Positions 33,261 through 44,370 of a DNA stretch of 64,000 bases are shown piece by piece. The translations under genes and the position numbers were made by a program. The stretch lies in the NCBI RefSeq assembly GCF_021462225.1, contig NC_061797.1:22157093-22221092 (forward strand). Direction: 5' to 3'. Under the pieces are notes generated by a model. That model was not told the DNA's origin and searched no databases. It was given only the letters and a program-made list of their open reading frames with translations. Within the stretch, counting starts at the first letter, position 1; the number at the start of each line of letters is the position of its first letter. Origin of the DNA: Girardinichthys multiradiatus. Its lineage: Eukaryota > Chordata > Actinopteri > Cyprinodontiformes > Goodeidae.

Positions 33261-34838
33261 CTGGAAAACAGGGGAAATCATGAAAGCTATATAATCAATA
33301 TATATGTAAGCAATAACCTGGTTAAACTAGAAGGCTGTTGACCCAGATTAACCAGAATTTAAGTCTAGTTGTCATAGTAGGGTTTTGTTGACATTTGTTT
33401 CTTTGCATCCTGTAGCTGGTCTGCAGAGATTCCAAAACATCAAAAGGATCTCATGATATAAAGGTTTCAGTTAGGATAAGGTCCAAAACAATCCACAGGA
33501 TTATGTTGTTGGAGAATATGTTATGGCCTAAGAAAACTAAACTTTGACTTGGTTATGATTGCACAAGGTATGTGTGGCACAAAACTATTACTCAGCATCT
33601 CTTATTTAACACCATGGGGCCCCGTTTCCTTAAAATGAAACTAAACTTTTTGTCAAGATGAATAATCGCATCTTGACAAATAGAAAGAGTAATAAAGAAG
33701 ATGTGTTCAGCAGTAGCAGACAAAAAAGAAGTAGTCTAGTTTAGAGGAATGTTTTGGCAACATTGAGTTATGAAATGAATTGCTTAAACTCCTAAACTTG
33801 AGAAAGGCTGCTGTATTTATGTCATGTGTTTCCCTTTAATGAAATCCACAAGGTGAATGAAATGTTTCCTCTGCTGGAACGACACCGACGGGGAGGAAGG
33901 GTGAATATCTTTTCACTTTTCTGTTAAAGTGTGAAAAAGTCAGTAACGACATTGATTAATGAGATGTAGACTATCTTTGTAAGAATAGATCCAAAAATGG
34001 ATCAAATTTGATCCTTAAAGCAAATGAATTTTCACAGTTATGGTGAAAATGACCTTAGCTGCCCCTGAGTGAGTAGCCTAATAGCCTCCCATTCAATACC
34101 TTGCAGAAGCAATAACACCCCTGGACCTTTTTCACATTTTGTCGCATTACAACCACAAACTAAACTCCATCTAAACTGAGCAAGGACAGCTTTAATCAGA
34201 AGCAGGTGGAACAGGTGCGTCGTTAGACCTGGGCTTCACGGGCTGAAGCCCCGGATGCTTTATGAATACCCCCGGACTTATAAGTATTAAGATACAGCCA
34301 CAAAATGGTGTTGGATTTCACATGTGTATTTAAAAACAATCAGTTTTTTTCAATTGTGTTCCATATAATCACCCCCGCACCACATAACCTGACAATGAGT
34401 TAAAACGAGAAGGCAAAATAATACTTAATTTGCGCACTACGTGGAGAGGCAGAGACAGACTCCATTCTGGAGAAGTCCAGAACAGCAGTTCACTCCAGGA
34501 CCATCGACCTGTCTTGTTCATTACCCGAAAAGTTACACTGAGCGCCTCGAACAGGGCTCATTTCAGAGCAACCTCGGAGCCAACCGGGGAATGGGAGCCT
34601 GGTGCGCGTGTGTGTTCAGGAACAAGTGGAAGCACAGCGGTATAACCAAGACTGAAGATAGAGGTAAAACCTGAATGCTTGTTTAGAATGGGCTGATTGT
34701 AAGTTACAGCTAATCACTAACTGACCCAGCAGGACATGAGGTGGAGGTTCACGCTAATGAGCATCCTCAGGGTCATGATGAGGAACAGAGTGGAGGGACT
34801 TTTACCTGAGCTACAGGTAAAGTCTACAGGTGAAGTTA

Positions 34839-36107
34839 CAGGGGTTGGACAATGAAACTGAAACACCTGGTTTTAGACCACAATAATTTATTAGTATGGT
34901 GTAGGGCCTCCTTTTGCGGCCAATACAGCGTCAATTCATCTTGGGAATGACATATACAAGTCCTGCACAGTGGTCAGAGGGATTTTAAGCCATTCTTCTT
35001 GCAGGATAGTGGTCAGGTCACTACGTGATACTGGTGGAGGAAAACATTTCCTTACTCGCTCCTCCAAAACACCCCAAAGTGGCTCAATAATATTTAGATC
35101 TGGTGACTGTGCAGGCCATGGGAGATGTTCAACTTCACTTTCATGTTCATCAAACCAATCTTTCACCAGTCTTGCTGTGTGTATTGGTGGATTGTCATCC
35201 TGATACACGGCACCACCTTCAGGATACAATGTTTGAACCATTGGATGCACATGGTCCTCAAGAATGGTTCAGTAGTCCTTGGCAGTGACGTGCCCATCTA
35301 GCACAAGTATTGGGCCAAGGGAATGCCATGATATGGCAGCCCAAACCATCACTGATCCACCTCCATGCTTCACTCTGGGCATGCAACAGTCTGGGTAGTA
35401 CTCTTCTTTGGGGCTTCTCCACACCGTAACTCTCTTGGATGTGGGGAAAACAGTAAAGGTGGACTCATCAGAGAACAATACATGTTTCACATTGTCCACA
35501 GCCCAAGATTTGCGCTCCTTGCACCATTGAAACCGACGTTTGGCATTGGCATGAGTGACCAAAGGTTTGGCTATAGCAGCCCGGCCGTGTATATTGACCC
35601 TGTGGAGCTCCCAACGGACAGTTCTGGTGGAAACAGGAGAGTTGAGATGCACATTTAATTCTGCCGTGATTTGGGCAGCTGTGGTTTTATGTTTTTGGAT
35701 ACAATCCAGGTTAGCACCCGAACATCCCTTTCAGACAGCTTCCTCTTGCGTCCACAGTTAATCCTGTTGGATGTAGTTCGTCCTTCTTGGTGGTATGCTG
35801 ACATTACCCTGGATACCGTGGCTCTTGATACATCACAAAGACTTGCTGTCTTGGTCACAGATGCGCCAGCAAGATGTGCACCAACAATTTGTCCTCTTGT
35901 GAACTCTGGTATGTCACCCATAATGTTGTGTGCATTTCAATATTTTGAGCAAAACTGTGCTCTTACCCTGCTAATTGAACCTTCACACTCTGCTCTTACT
36001 GGTGCAATGTGCAATCAATGAAGACTGGCTACCAGGCTGGTCCAATTTAGCCATGAAACCTCCCACACTAAAATGACAAGTGTTTCAGTTTCATTGTCCA
36101 ACCCCTG
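34839..36107 (-). mobile_element. Tc1-like transposon, copy 1 (minus orientation)
   Basis: 1269 bases with ends CAGGGGTTGGACAATGAAAC and its complement, flanked by TA. It is nearly identical to copy 2 at 41206-42472, which is in the opposite orientation. The transposase reads on the - strand. Confidence 0.95.
34870..35921 (-). pseudogene. Tc1 transposase of copy 1, broken
   Basis: Three successive frames: 35921-35655 with the helix-turn-helix (SLCDVSRATVSRVMSAYH), 35652-35269 with HVLFSDESTFTVFP (first Asp), and 35250-34936 with YQDDNPPIHTARL (second Asp) and SPDLNIIEPLWG (Glu). A one-base loss in an A run near 35690 shifts the frame. TGA codons after AKDY and after MSFPR interrupt the rest; the sequence after the second TGA still encodes IDAVLAAKGGPTPY. 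Both TGA codons are also present in copy 2. Confidence 0.92.
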
Positions 36108-36109
36108 TA

Positions 36110-37500
36110 GATGATCTGGCTGTGATAGAAAACAGCAGCAACCTTCTCCGTGAGCTTCTAGCTGCATTTGCTTCATAATGTGAAAATACCTGGTCCTATA
36201 CTTCAGTCAAAATAAAATCGTTTAATCCTAACGTTGCTAAACACATTAAAAAGTCCTTCAGATCAACACATTGCATTTCATTGCTGCAGCCAGTCTTATA
36301 GTCTAGTTCTACATGTAGACAGAAAAAACGTGTTGCTCAATAAACCAGGAAAAATATCTCCTGGTGCCAGTAAGACGTAGTAGAAAGTACCAACGTAAGC
36401 TTCCCTCTTCTCTTTCACATCTTCTGTGCAGATTCTAAACATAAAGCTCTGGCTTTAAAGATGCAGTATAATTAAGAAATAAATCATAGCAATTAATCAC
36501 AGGTGGACCATTACTTATTTAACTATTATATGTTTCTGAATTACACATGTAATATTAGTAAAACTAAACTAATTAAACAAGGATACAGTTTTACTGAAGG
36601 TGAGACATACATACCATATGTATACAGTTAATAATAACTGTAATATTAGTACTGATAAGGTCCAGGATGAGGCTCTATGTTAAATTTTACACACCACAAC
36701 TTAACACCCTTTCCTCTCAAAGTGTTTAATAGTAAGAACTGCAGTAATGTCTCACATGCGGAACAAAAGATGTATTGAAAAATTTTCTTTTGTTATTTTT
36801 GGCCGGCCAAATTTCTTCCGAAGTGGAATGAAGGGCTGAAAAGATGGCGATAAAAGAGAACAGGTTAATAAAAGAAGGAACAATTTTAATACAATTTTTT
36901 GAAAGCGCTTGGCATAATTAAAATAAATAAATGTGTTTTAGGATTTTACCATTTGACTAAGATTTAAGAAAATCATCTTTATACCAGTTTCCTTTTTTGA
37001 AATGTAAGAAATTAAGACAATGGAAACTTAGGAGTAGAACACTTTGATGAGAATGTGATGTTTAAAAAGGTAATTTATGTAGCTGACAAAAGAAGCACAT
37101 TTATCTGGCCCAAAGTAAACATCTCTGAGTTTAAGAAAAAGTTTTGTCAGCAAAAATTCAAATTAAGTTTTTTTCTAAATACGTCAAAATGTGTCATTCA
37201 GCAAAATGTTTTTTCATCAGTCCTAAACTCTGTTTCTCCTTATCCTTCATTCAGCTTCTAACAAAAATAAAAACCAAGTAAAATTATTGTAAACCTTTTT
37301 TCTTTGATTCACAATAATTTATATTCAGTCTAAACCCAGCCGAGACAGAGAACTGGTACAATATGTCCTGTGTTATTTTAACTTTAAATGACTTAAAGTA
37401 TCTTATAGAAATTTAAATATTTTGGGTTTGGGCTAAAGCGCCTAATGTTTTGACACCCTAAAAATACCCCTGAGTTGGAATAAACAGGCAGGCCATGCTT
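36110..37500. other. Intergenic DNA
   Basis: AT-rich; no exon or recognised repeat apart from the possible Tc1 end near 37510-37662. Confidence 0.5.
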
Positions 37501-38074
37501 TTTCAGATTTTTTATTGTAAAAGATGTTGAAAATATTTTTTTTCCTTACACAGCATAATTATGGACTACTTTGTTGTATAATGTCCCAATAAAATACAAT
37601 AAGTTTGTAGTTTGACTGTGAAATTTCAGGGGGTATTTAATCCTTTTGCAAGGTACTGTTTGTGCTTTCATTACATGAAATCCATACAAACAATTTTGCA
37701 ACAAAAGCATTTTTACTATACAGTTTAGAAACACACAATATCACAATATATGTTATACATTCCCAAAAAACAAATTTCTCTGTCTCAAACACATATTATT
37801 AATAAACCAAGAAGGCCATGGCAAGACAGCAGCCCCATTTACAAGTATCAACAACTAGATTTAAACGGTAACACACATTCATATAGTTTTAAAAGCATAA
37901 AATAAGAAAATCAATTTATAAAAACATGACTGACTCAAAAGCAATATTGATAAACATTGACATAAAGTGCTTTATAGTAACTCATTCCTTTAATTGTATT
38001 TACATTACACATGTTAGGGGAAGCAGCAGGGGTGGACAAGGGGAGGACAAGAAATTCTACAAATATAGAGGTCA

Positions 38075-38375
38075 ACCAGAGCCTCATGGTGGCACAGTTC
38101 TTAGCTCTGAAGTTTCCTGGCTGTGCCCTTTTTTTCTGGCATTCTCTCCAGGTATTCTGGTTTCCTCTCACAGTCCAAACACATCTGCAAGGTTAATAAG
38201 TCACTCTAAGCTGCCCTTGAGTGTGAGTTGTACATGGTGTTCTGCTTTGCTCTGAGCTAGACTGGTGACCTGTCCAGGGTGTACCCTTTCTCTATCCCAT
38301 TGGGTGCTGGAGATCGGTTCCAGCCCCCACGTAACCCTTCTAAGCTGGTACAGAAAATGGTTGCATGGGGTCAAT
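38075..38375 (+). mobile_element. Fish SINE remnant
   Basis: GCCTCATGGTGGCACAGT, TCCTCTCACAGTCCAAACACA, GGTGACCTGTCCAGGGTGTACC and GGTTCCAGCCCC occur in the order typical of a widespread teleost SINE whose copies end in an ATGG-rich tail. It lies just past the 3' end of the GPCR gene. Confidence 0.7.
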
Positions 38376-38420
38376 CAATTCAAATCAAGTAATTTGCTAA
38401 AACACTTCTAAACATCCAGA

Positions 38421-39581
38421 TTAGATCTGGGAGTTCTTGAGGGACTTCCTTCGTATGGACTCATAGGACTCCTCATTAAAAAGTCGTTCAATTGTGGAGA
38501 CGAGTGAAGCTTTGATGGCACGGCCCAAGCCTCTGGCAGCAAACACGTACAGCACAGGATTAAGAGCGCACTTGATGTACACCAGAAACAGAGAGATGTA
38601 TACAGCTTGCAATGCTGATTTGTACAAAGGAGACGATTTTTCTGCCAGGGCCAGTAGGAAACGACTGACAAAGTAGGGCACCCAGCAGGTGAGAAAGAGC
38701 AGCATGGTGGAAAAGAGCACATGGTACATCCTGGTCATCTTGCGAGCCATTGATGGGGATGTGCCGTTGGGTGTCGAAGGTAGCGCTTTATTAATTGTGA
38801 CCAAAACAGCCAGGTTACTTCCCAAGAATACAATGAGAGGCAATAGGAAGCCTGCTATTGTTTCTGTCAGAAACAATCCTAAATTAAATTCCCCGCTTTC
38901 CACGCACTGATATGTCTCATTTACTTTCTTCAGTTCGGCAAAGTAGATGTAGGGGACAGAAAGGATGAAGGCCACCAGCCATAAGACTCCACAGACCAAA
39001 GGAACAGCCCAAGAGGGTCGTTTCAGCTGCGCCCACACTGGCCTAAGCAGACAGAAGCAGCGCTCCAGAGCCACAGCGCATAGGAGGAAAGCAGAGACAT
39101 ACAGCCCCAGACATCTCAGGAATATTACCAGGTGGCAGAAGGCCGTTCCAAATGGCCAGCTGTTCTTGTGAACAATGTAGCCTAACATTACAGGAGTTCG
39201 CAGGAGCAAAATAAGATCACCCAGGGCCAGGTTCAGGACATAGACCCGGAAACTGCTGGCAGCACGTGTTTCCTCACTGCTGCCTCTGCGCACCAGGTGA
39301 CGACGACCTCGCAGTCCAAGTGCCCAGACCACCAACCCATTCAAAGATACGCCCACCTTCAGGAACAAAACAGCAGAGGCAGAAATTTATGAAGCACTTA
39401 CAATCATGCAGCCTATTTCTTAGCCATCACTGCATATTATAGTAATGTAACAAAAATCGGACAGAGCAGCTCTTACCAGGAAAATAAGCAGAGTGACAAC
39501 AGTTTGGATTCCCCTGGAAGCCTCTGCCTGCCATGAGGGGCTGGAGTTACCAACAAGCTGTGTTGTGTTCTGGTCAGCCAT
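38421..39581 (-). CDS. Class A G-protein-coupled receptor, chemoattractant/lipid-mediator type (PTGDR2/CMKLR1/LTB4R-like)
   Basis: Two coding exons, 39581-39477 (105 bases) and 39356-38421 (936 bases), give 346 residues with seven hydrophobic segments. The N-terminus has two N-glycosylation sequons (Asn5, Asn12). TM1 spans the intron. TM2 reads VLNLALGDLILLL, with Gly where LAxAD has Ala. The TM3 foot is ERC in VALERCFCLLRPVWAQ, in place of DRY; D/ERC followed by PVWAQ is typical of the chemoattractant-receptor group (PTGDR2, CMKLR1, GPR32). The TM3-ECL2 disulfide pair is present (GTAFCHL, ETYQCVE). TM6 has CWVPY and TM7 has NPVLY, then a Ser/Arg-rich tail. The AG acceptor and GT donor keep frame. 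The upstream Met at 39611 lies before an internal TTCTCCAG acceptor-like site, so I prefer 39581. Exact ligand cannot be told. Confidence 0.85.
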
Positions 39582-39611
39582 GGAGCTGATGTAGAGCCTG
39601 GAGAAACACAC

Positions 39612-40221
39612 CCGACACCAGTGCTTAATGTTGCAAAAACCCAGAAGGGGCAGGATTGCACATGTGTTAATTGGCTAAAGTGAAGAAACGGCTGATGTCC
39701 TCAACACAAAACATACTAAGACCACATACTTCCTCCCTTTCATCCTCTTCTCTTTTGTATAAGAAGAATTTTAACAATTACAAGGAACCACCTTAATGGC
39801 TTCAAACAGGATGTGACCATTTGATTGTGTTTTTTTTCTCCCTATAATGGACCATTAATTCAAACACATGCAAACAGTAGGTGCATCCACACAAGTGATT
39901 AAGGTGAAAGGAATCTGTCAGTAGCATATTTAGGCAGCCTGAGGGTTCCCCATAAACCTGCATCCAGACCAGACCTGTTTTTGCACACTTTATCTTTACT
40001 CGGAGCTAATGTGTTCTGATTCTAGCTGAGGTTACAAGCTCAAAGTTGTTTTTTCCCCCTGAAATCTACTGTAACTAATATCAATTAAAGACAATTTATA
40101 ATCTGCTGATTAAAAACTCTTTAAATTATTACACAGTTGGTTTCTTACCTTTTCAGTGTTCCTCAAGGGTTGAAGAAATGGAGCAACACCTATAAGAGGG
40201 AGTTCCTGCTTGCTCTTTTAA

Positions 40222-40260
<39 letters not shown>

Positions 40261-40900
40261 CTGTCTCTTTCCTGTTTTGTGATTGCAACATTTCTACTTC
40301 TAATCATTTCTGCAGAAGTGACAAACTGTTTTAACATGTGGACAATAAAACCCATTTGCTCTCAGTTCAAACAATTTTATCAGCTGCTTCTCTTGAGTAA
40401 ACATGCATTTAGGCATAAAATGGCTCATTGATCTAACATGTACATCGCAGGGTAATACAATCTAAAATGGAAAGCAAACGTTTTTTTTGTTAGGTTTCTT
40501 GCAATATATTTCCAAATACAAGAATAGTATTTGGAAATAAAATTGGCCCTATACGTTTTAGCATTCTGGTAGCATTATAATTCAGTTTTTAAGAAGTCTT
40601 TGTAATGTTTTCGTTCATGTTTTTCAAGACTCCACACAAACCTGAAAGCGGAAATTAAGTAATCAATGTGGCTTCTATTAATTAACAATATATATTGAAT
40701 TCACACATAACTTTATAATTGTGTCGTGGCGAGCTGAATTTATATACATGACGAATGAATACGTTCCACGATATAATTTGAGATTTTTATTGGAATAAAT
40801 AAATAGCCATTACCTATTAAAAGTTTTGGAACACATTCTACATCTCAGTAAACAAGACGCACACTTAACTCATGGTGCAGAAACGCCTGTGAGTGGGCAG
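39612..40900. other. Upstream region of the GPCR gene
   Basis: Non-coding, AT-rich; contains the CT microsatellite. A 5' UTR exon may lie here but cannot be fixed by eye. Confidence 0.5.
40224..40255. repeat. (CT)n microsatellite
   Basis: About 16 uninterrupted CT units. Confidence 0.95.
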
Positions 40901-40904
40901 CAAA

Positions 40905-41018
40905 GCCTCGGTGACCCGTTCCCCCTTGTCTTGTGTCTGTTTGGATGTGTTGTACTGGAATTCTAATTTCCCCTCGGGGATCAATAAAGTATCTTAGAAT
41001 TGAATTGAATTGAAACCT
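40905..41018 (+). mobile_element. LINE 3' end with GAATT-type tail
   Basis: TTTCCCCTCGGGGATCAATA and AAGTATCTTAGAATTGAATT form the familiar 3' terminus of a fish LINE family; the same tail on the other strand ends the LINE at 25735. Only the 3' end is present. Confidence 0.75.
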
Positions 41019-41145
41019 CTCCATCTAACTCCACCCCTCAAGCACCTCTGCACCAATAGAAAAGCAGGTCAAAAACAACAAGTCAAGCTGACAAACGGAG
41101 GATAATTGAACAGTCCTACTAAAACAGAACCACCCATGCGTCGCT

Positions 41146-41148
<3 letters not shown>

Positions 41149-41200
<52 letters not shown>
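41149..41200. repeat. (AT)n microsatellite next to Tc1 copy 2
   Basis: About 26 AT units, followed by ACACA and the end of the Tc1 element. TA runs also occur at 42473-42478 and after 44088. Confidence 0.95.
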
Positions 41201-41205
<5 letters not shown>

Positions 41206-41207
<2 letters not shown>

Positions 41208-42472
41208 GGGGTTGGACAATGAAACTGAAACACCTGTCATTTTAGTGTGGGAGGTTTCATGGCTAAATTGGACCAGCCTGGTAGCCAGTCTTCATTGATT
41301 GCACATTGCACCAGTAAGAGCAGAGTGTGAAGGTTCAGTTAGCAGGGTAAGAGCACAGTTTTGCTCAAAATATTGAAATGCACACAACATTATGGGTGAC
41401 ATACCAGAGTTCAAAAGAGGACAAATTGTTGGTGCACATCTTGCTGGCGCATCTGTGACCAAGACATCAAGTCTTTGTGATGTATCAAGAGCCACGGTAT
41501 CCAGGATAATGTCAGCATACCACCAAGGACGAACCACATCCAACAGGATTAACTGTGGACGCAAGAGGAAGCTGTCTGAAAGGGATGTTCAGGTGCTAAC
41601 CCGGATTGTATCCAAAAAACATAAGACCACAGCTGCCCAAATCACGGCAGAATTAAATGTGCACCTCAACTCTCCTGTTTCCACCAGAACTGTCCGTTGG
41701 GAGCTCCACAGGGTCAATATACACGGCCGGGCTGCTATAGCCAAACCTTTGGTCACTCATGCCAATGCCAAACGTCGGTTTCAATGGTGCAAGGAGCGCA
41801 AATCTTGGGCTGTGGACAATGTGAAACATGTATTGTTCTCTGATGAGTCCACCTTTACTGTTTTCCCCACATCCAAGAGAGTTACGGTATGGAGAAGCCC
41901 CAAAGAAGAGTACCACCTAGACTGTTGCATGCCCAGAGTGAAGCATGGAGGTGGATCAGTGATGGTTTGGGCTGCCATATCATGGCATTCCCTTGGCCCA
42001 ATACTTGTGCTAGATGGGCGCGTCACTGCCAAGGACTACTGAACCATTCTTGAGGACCATGTGCATCCAATGGTTCAAACATTGTATCCTGAAGGTGGTG
42101 CCGTGTATCAGGATGACAATCCACCAATACACACAGCAAGACTGGTGAAAGATTGGTTTGATGAACATGAAAGTGAAGTTGAACATCTCCCATGGCCTGC
42201 ACAGTCACCAGATCTAAATATTATTGAGCCACTTTGGGGTGTTTTGGAGGAGCGAGTAAGGAAATGTTTTCCTCCACCAGTATCACGTAGTGACCTGACC
42301 ACTATCCTGCAAGAAGAATGGCTTAAAATCCCTCTGACCACTGTGCAGGACTTGTATATGTCATTCCCAAGATGAATTGACGCTGTATTGGCCGCAAAAG
42401 GAGGCCCTACACCATACTAATAAATTATTGTGGTCTAAAACCAGGTGTTTCAGTTTCATTGTCCAACCCCTG
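41206..42472 (+). mobile_element. Tc1-like transposon, copy 2 (plus orientation)
   Basis: 1267 bases with the same ends as copy 1 (CAGGGGTTGGACAATGAAAC and complement), inserted in a TA repeat. It differs from copy 1 by a few substitutions, a 3-base deletion in the HTH linker and one A-run length. Confidence 0.95.
41392..42420 (+). pseudogene. Tc1 transposase of copy 2, interrupted by two TGA codons
   Basis: The first 216 codons (41392-42042) are open: helix-turn-helix SLCDVSRATVSRIMSAYH, GRKRKLSERD, HVLFSDESTFTVFP (first Asp). After TGA at 42040-42042 the same frame goes on with YQDDNPPIHTARL and SPDLNIIEPLWG to a second TGA at 42373-42375, then IDAVLAAKGGPTPY. Both stops are shared with copy 1, so they predate the split of the two copies. 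The catalytic triad residues are still encoded. Confidence 0.92.
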
Positions 42473-42478
42473 TATATA

Positions 42479-44088
42479 CAGGTCCTTCTCAAAATATTAG
42501 CATATTGTGATAAAGTTCATTATTTTCCATAATGTAACAATGAAAATTTAACATTCATATATTTTAGATTCATTGCACACTAACTGAAATATTTCAGGTC
42601 TTTTATTGTCTTAATACAGATGATTTTGGCATACAGCTCATGAAAACCCAAAATTCCTATCTCACAAAATTAGCATATTTCATCCGACCAATAAAAGAAA
42701 ACTGTTTTTAATACAAAAAACGTCAACCTTCAAATAATCATGTACAGTTATGCACTCAATACTTGGTCGGGAATCCTTTTGCAGAAATGACTGCTTCAAT
42801 GCGGCGTGGCATGGAGGCAATCAGCCTGTGGCACTGCTGAGGTCTTATGGAGGCCCAGGATGCTTCGATAGCGGCCTTTAGCTCATCCAGAGTGTTGGGT
42901 CTTGAGTCTCTCAACGTTCTCTTCACAATATCCCACAGATACTCTATGGGGTTCAGGTCAGGAGAGTTGGCAGGCCAATTGAGCACAGTGATACCATGGT
43001 CAGTAAACCATTTACCAGTGGTTTTGGCACTGTGAGCAGGTGCCAGGTCGTGATGAAAAATGAAATCTTCATCTCCATAAAGCTTTTCCGCAGATGGAAG
43101 CATGAAGTGCTCCAAAATCTCCTGATAGCTAGCTGCATTGACCCTGCCCTTGATAAAACACAGTGGACCAACACCAGCAGCTGACACGGCACCCCAGACC
43201 ATCACTGACTGTGGGTACTTGACACTGGACTTCTGGCATTTTGGCATTTCCTTCTCCCCAGTCTTCCTCCAGACTCTGGTACCTTGATTTACGAATGACA
43301 TGCAGAATTTGCTTTCATCCGAAAAAAGTACTTTGGACCACTGAGCCACAGTCCAGTGCTGCTTCTCTGTAGCCCAGGTCAGGCGGTTCTGCCGCTGTTT
43401 CTGGTTCAAAAGTGGCTTGACCTGGGGAATGCGGCACCTGTAGCCCATTTCCTGCACACGCCTGTGCACGGTGGCTCTGGATGTTTCTACTCCAGACTCA
43501 GTCCACTGCTTCCGCAGGTCCCCCAAGGTCTGGAATCGGCCCTTCTCCACAATCTTCCTCAGGGTCCGGTCACCTCTTCTCGTTGTGCAGCGTTTTCTGC
43601 CACACTTTTTCCTTCCCACAGACTTCCCACTGAGGTGCCTTGATACAGCACTCTGGGAACAGCCTATTCGTTCAGAAATTTCTTTCTGTGTCTTACCCTC
43701 TTGCTTGAGGGTGTCAATAGTGGCCTTCTGGACAGCAGTCAGGTCGGCAGTCTTACCCATGATTGGGGTTTTGAGTGATGAACCAGGCTGGGAGTTTTAA
43801 AGGCCTCAGGAATCTTTTGCAGGTGTTTAGAGTTAACTCGTTGATTCAGATGATTAGGTTCATAGCTCGTTTAGAGACCCTTTTAATGATATGCTAATTT
43901 TGTGAGATAGGAATTTTGGGTTTTCATAAGCTGTATGCCAAAATCATCCGTATTAAGACAATGAAAGACCTGAAATATTTCAGTTAGTGTGCAATGAATC
44001 TAAAATATATCAATGTTAAATTTTCATCATGACATTATGGAAAATAATGAACTTTATCACAATATGCTAATATTTTGAGAAGGACCTG
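42479..44088 (-). mobile_element. Tc1-like transposon with intact transposase frame
   Basis: 1610 bases. The left end CAGGTCCTTCTCAAAATATT and the complementary right end begin terminal repeats of roughly 200 bases (42479-42690 and 43890-44088) that match almost perfectly. TA flanks both ends. Only TATATA separates it from Tc1 copy 2. The transposase is on the - strand and uninterrupted. Confidence 0.96.
42756..43760 (-). CDS. Tc1-family transposase, uninterrupted
   Basis: 334 codons, the full length for Tc1 transposases, which bind the terminal repeats and cut and paste the element at TA. Residues 1-45 form a first helix-turn-helix (KEISERIGCSQSAVSRHL). A basic GRPR-like hook follows (VGRKKCGRKR, about 48-57), then a second HTH at 76-105 (TSRATVHRRVQEMGYR). 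The catalytic core has Asp148 in LFSDESKFC, Asp238 in FHHDLAPAH and Glu273 in SPDLNPIEYLW, with 34 residues between the last two (DD34E). It ends SAKGFPTKY. No stop, frameshift or missing catalytic residue is visible. The element's two terminal repeats are also intact, so activity is possible but untested. Confidence 0.95.
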   Translation of the reverse strand: MGKTADLTAVQKATIDTLKQEGKTQKEISERIGCSQSAVSRHLSGKSVGRKKCGRKRCTTRRGDRTLRKIVEKGRFQTLGDLRKQWTESGVETSRATVHRRVQEMGYRCRIPQVKPLLNQKQRQNRLTWATEKQHWTVAQWSKVLFSDESKFCMSFVNQGTRVWRKTGEKEMPKCQKSSVKYPQSVMVWGAVSAAGVGPLCFIKGRVNAASYQEILEHFMLPSAEKLYGDEDFIFHHDLAPAHSAKTTGKWFTDHGITVLNWPANSPDLNPIEYLWDIVKRTLRDSRPNTLDELKAAIEASWASIRPQQCHRLIASMPRRIEAVISAKGFPTKY

Positions 44089-44099
44089 TATATAGATAG

Positions 44100-44370
44100 A
44101 TATAGTTGGAAACGCTGTTGCCTTGCCTTCCCTCTCTTCCCGTGCATGCCTGGGTTCTCTCCGTGTACTCCGGCTTCCTCCCGAAAACATGACATTCGTT
44201 TAATAAGTCCCTCTAAATTACCACAAGATATGAATGTGTGCGTGTGCATGGTTATTTGTTCTGTGTGTCTATGTGTTGCCCTGTGATGGACAGGCGACCT
44301 ACGTAGGTCACTGGAGCACCAGCTCCCACCTGACGCTGTACAAAAGAAGCGGGATTTCATCCTTTGTAAG
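44100..44370 (+). mobile_element. Fish SINE remnant
   Basis: GCCTGGGTTCTCTCCGTGTA, CTCCGGCTTCCTCCC, AATAAGTCCCTCTAAATTACC and CCCTGTGATGGACAGGCGACC are in the same order as in the SINE at 38075-38375. It lies directly beyond the intact Tc1. Confidence 0.7.

Larger units (their letters stand above)
34097..37662. mobile_element. Old Tc1-type element ends, with a younger Tc1 inside
   Basis: TACCTTGCAGAAGCAATAAC at 34097 faces GATTAAATACCCCC-type sequence on the other strand near 37630-37660 (on +, GGGGGTATTTAATCC then TTTTGCAAGGTACTGT). These match the two ends of one Tc1 family, including a CACATTTTGTCGCATTACAA stretch after the left end. No transposase is left between them, and the spacing (3.6 kb) includes the 1.27-kb element at 34839-36107, so pairing is tentative. 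Confidence 0.4.

Noticed and set aside
38494..39171. Plus-strand open frames over the GPCR
   Set aside because: Antisense shadows of the receptor coding sequence with no motifs.
41025..41240. Short frame with a Tyr-Ile repeat
   Set aside because: Produced by the AT microsatellite.
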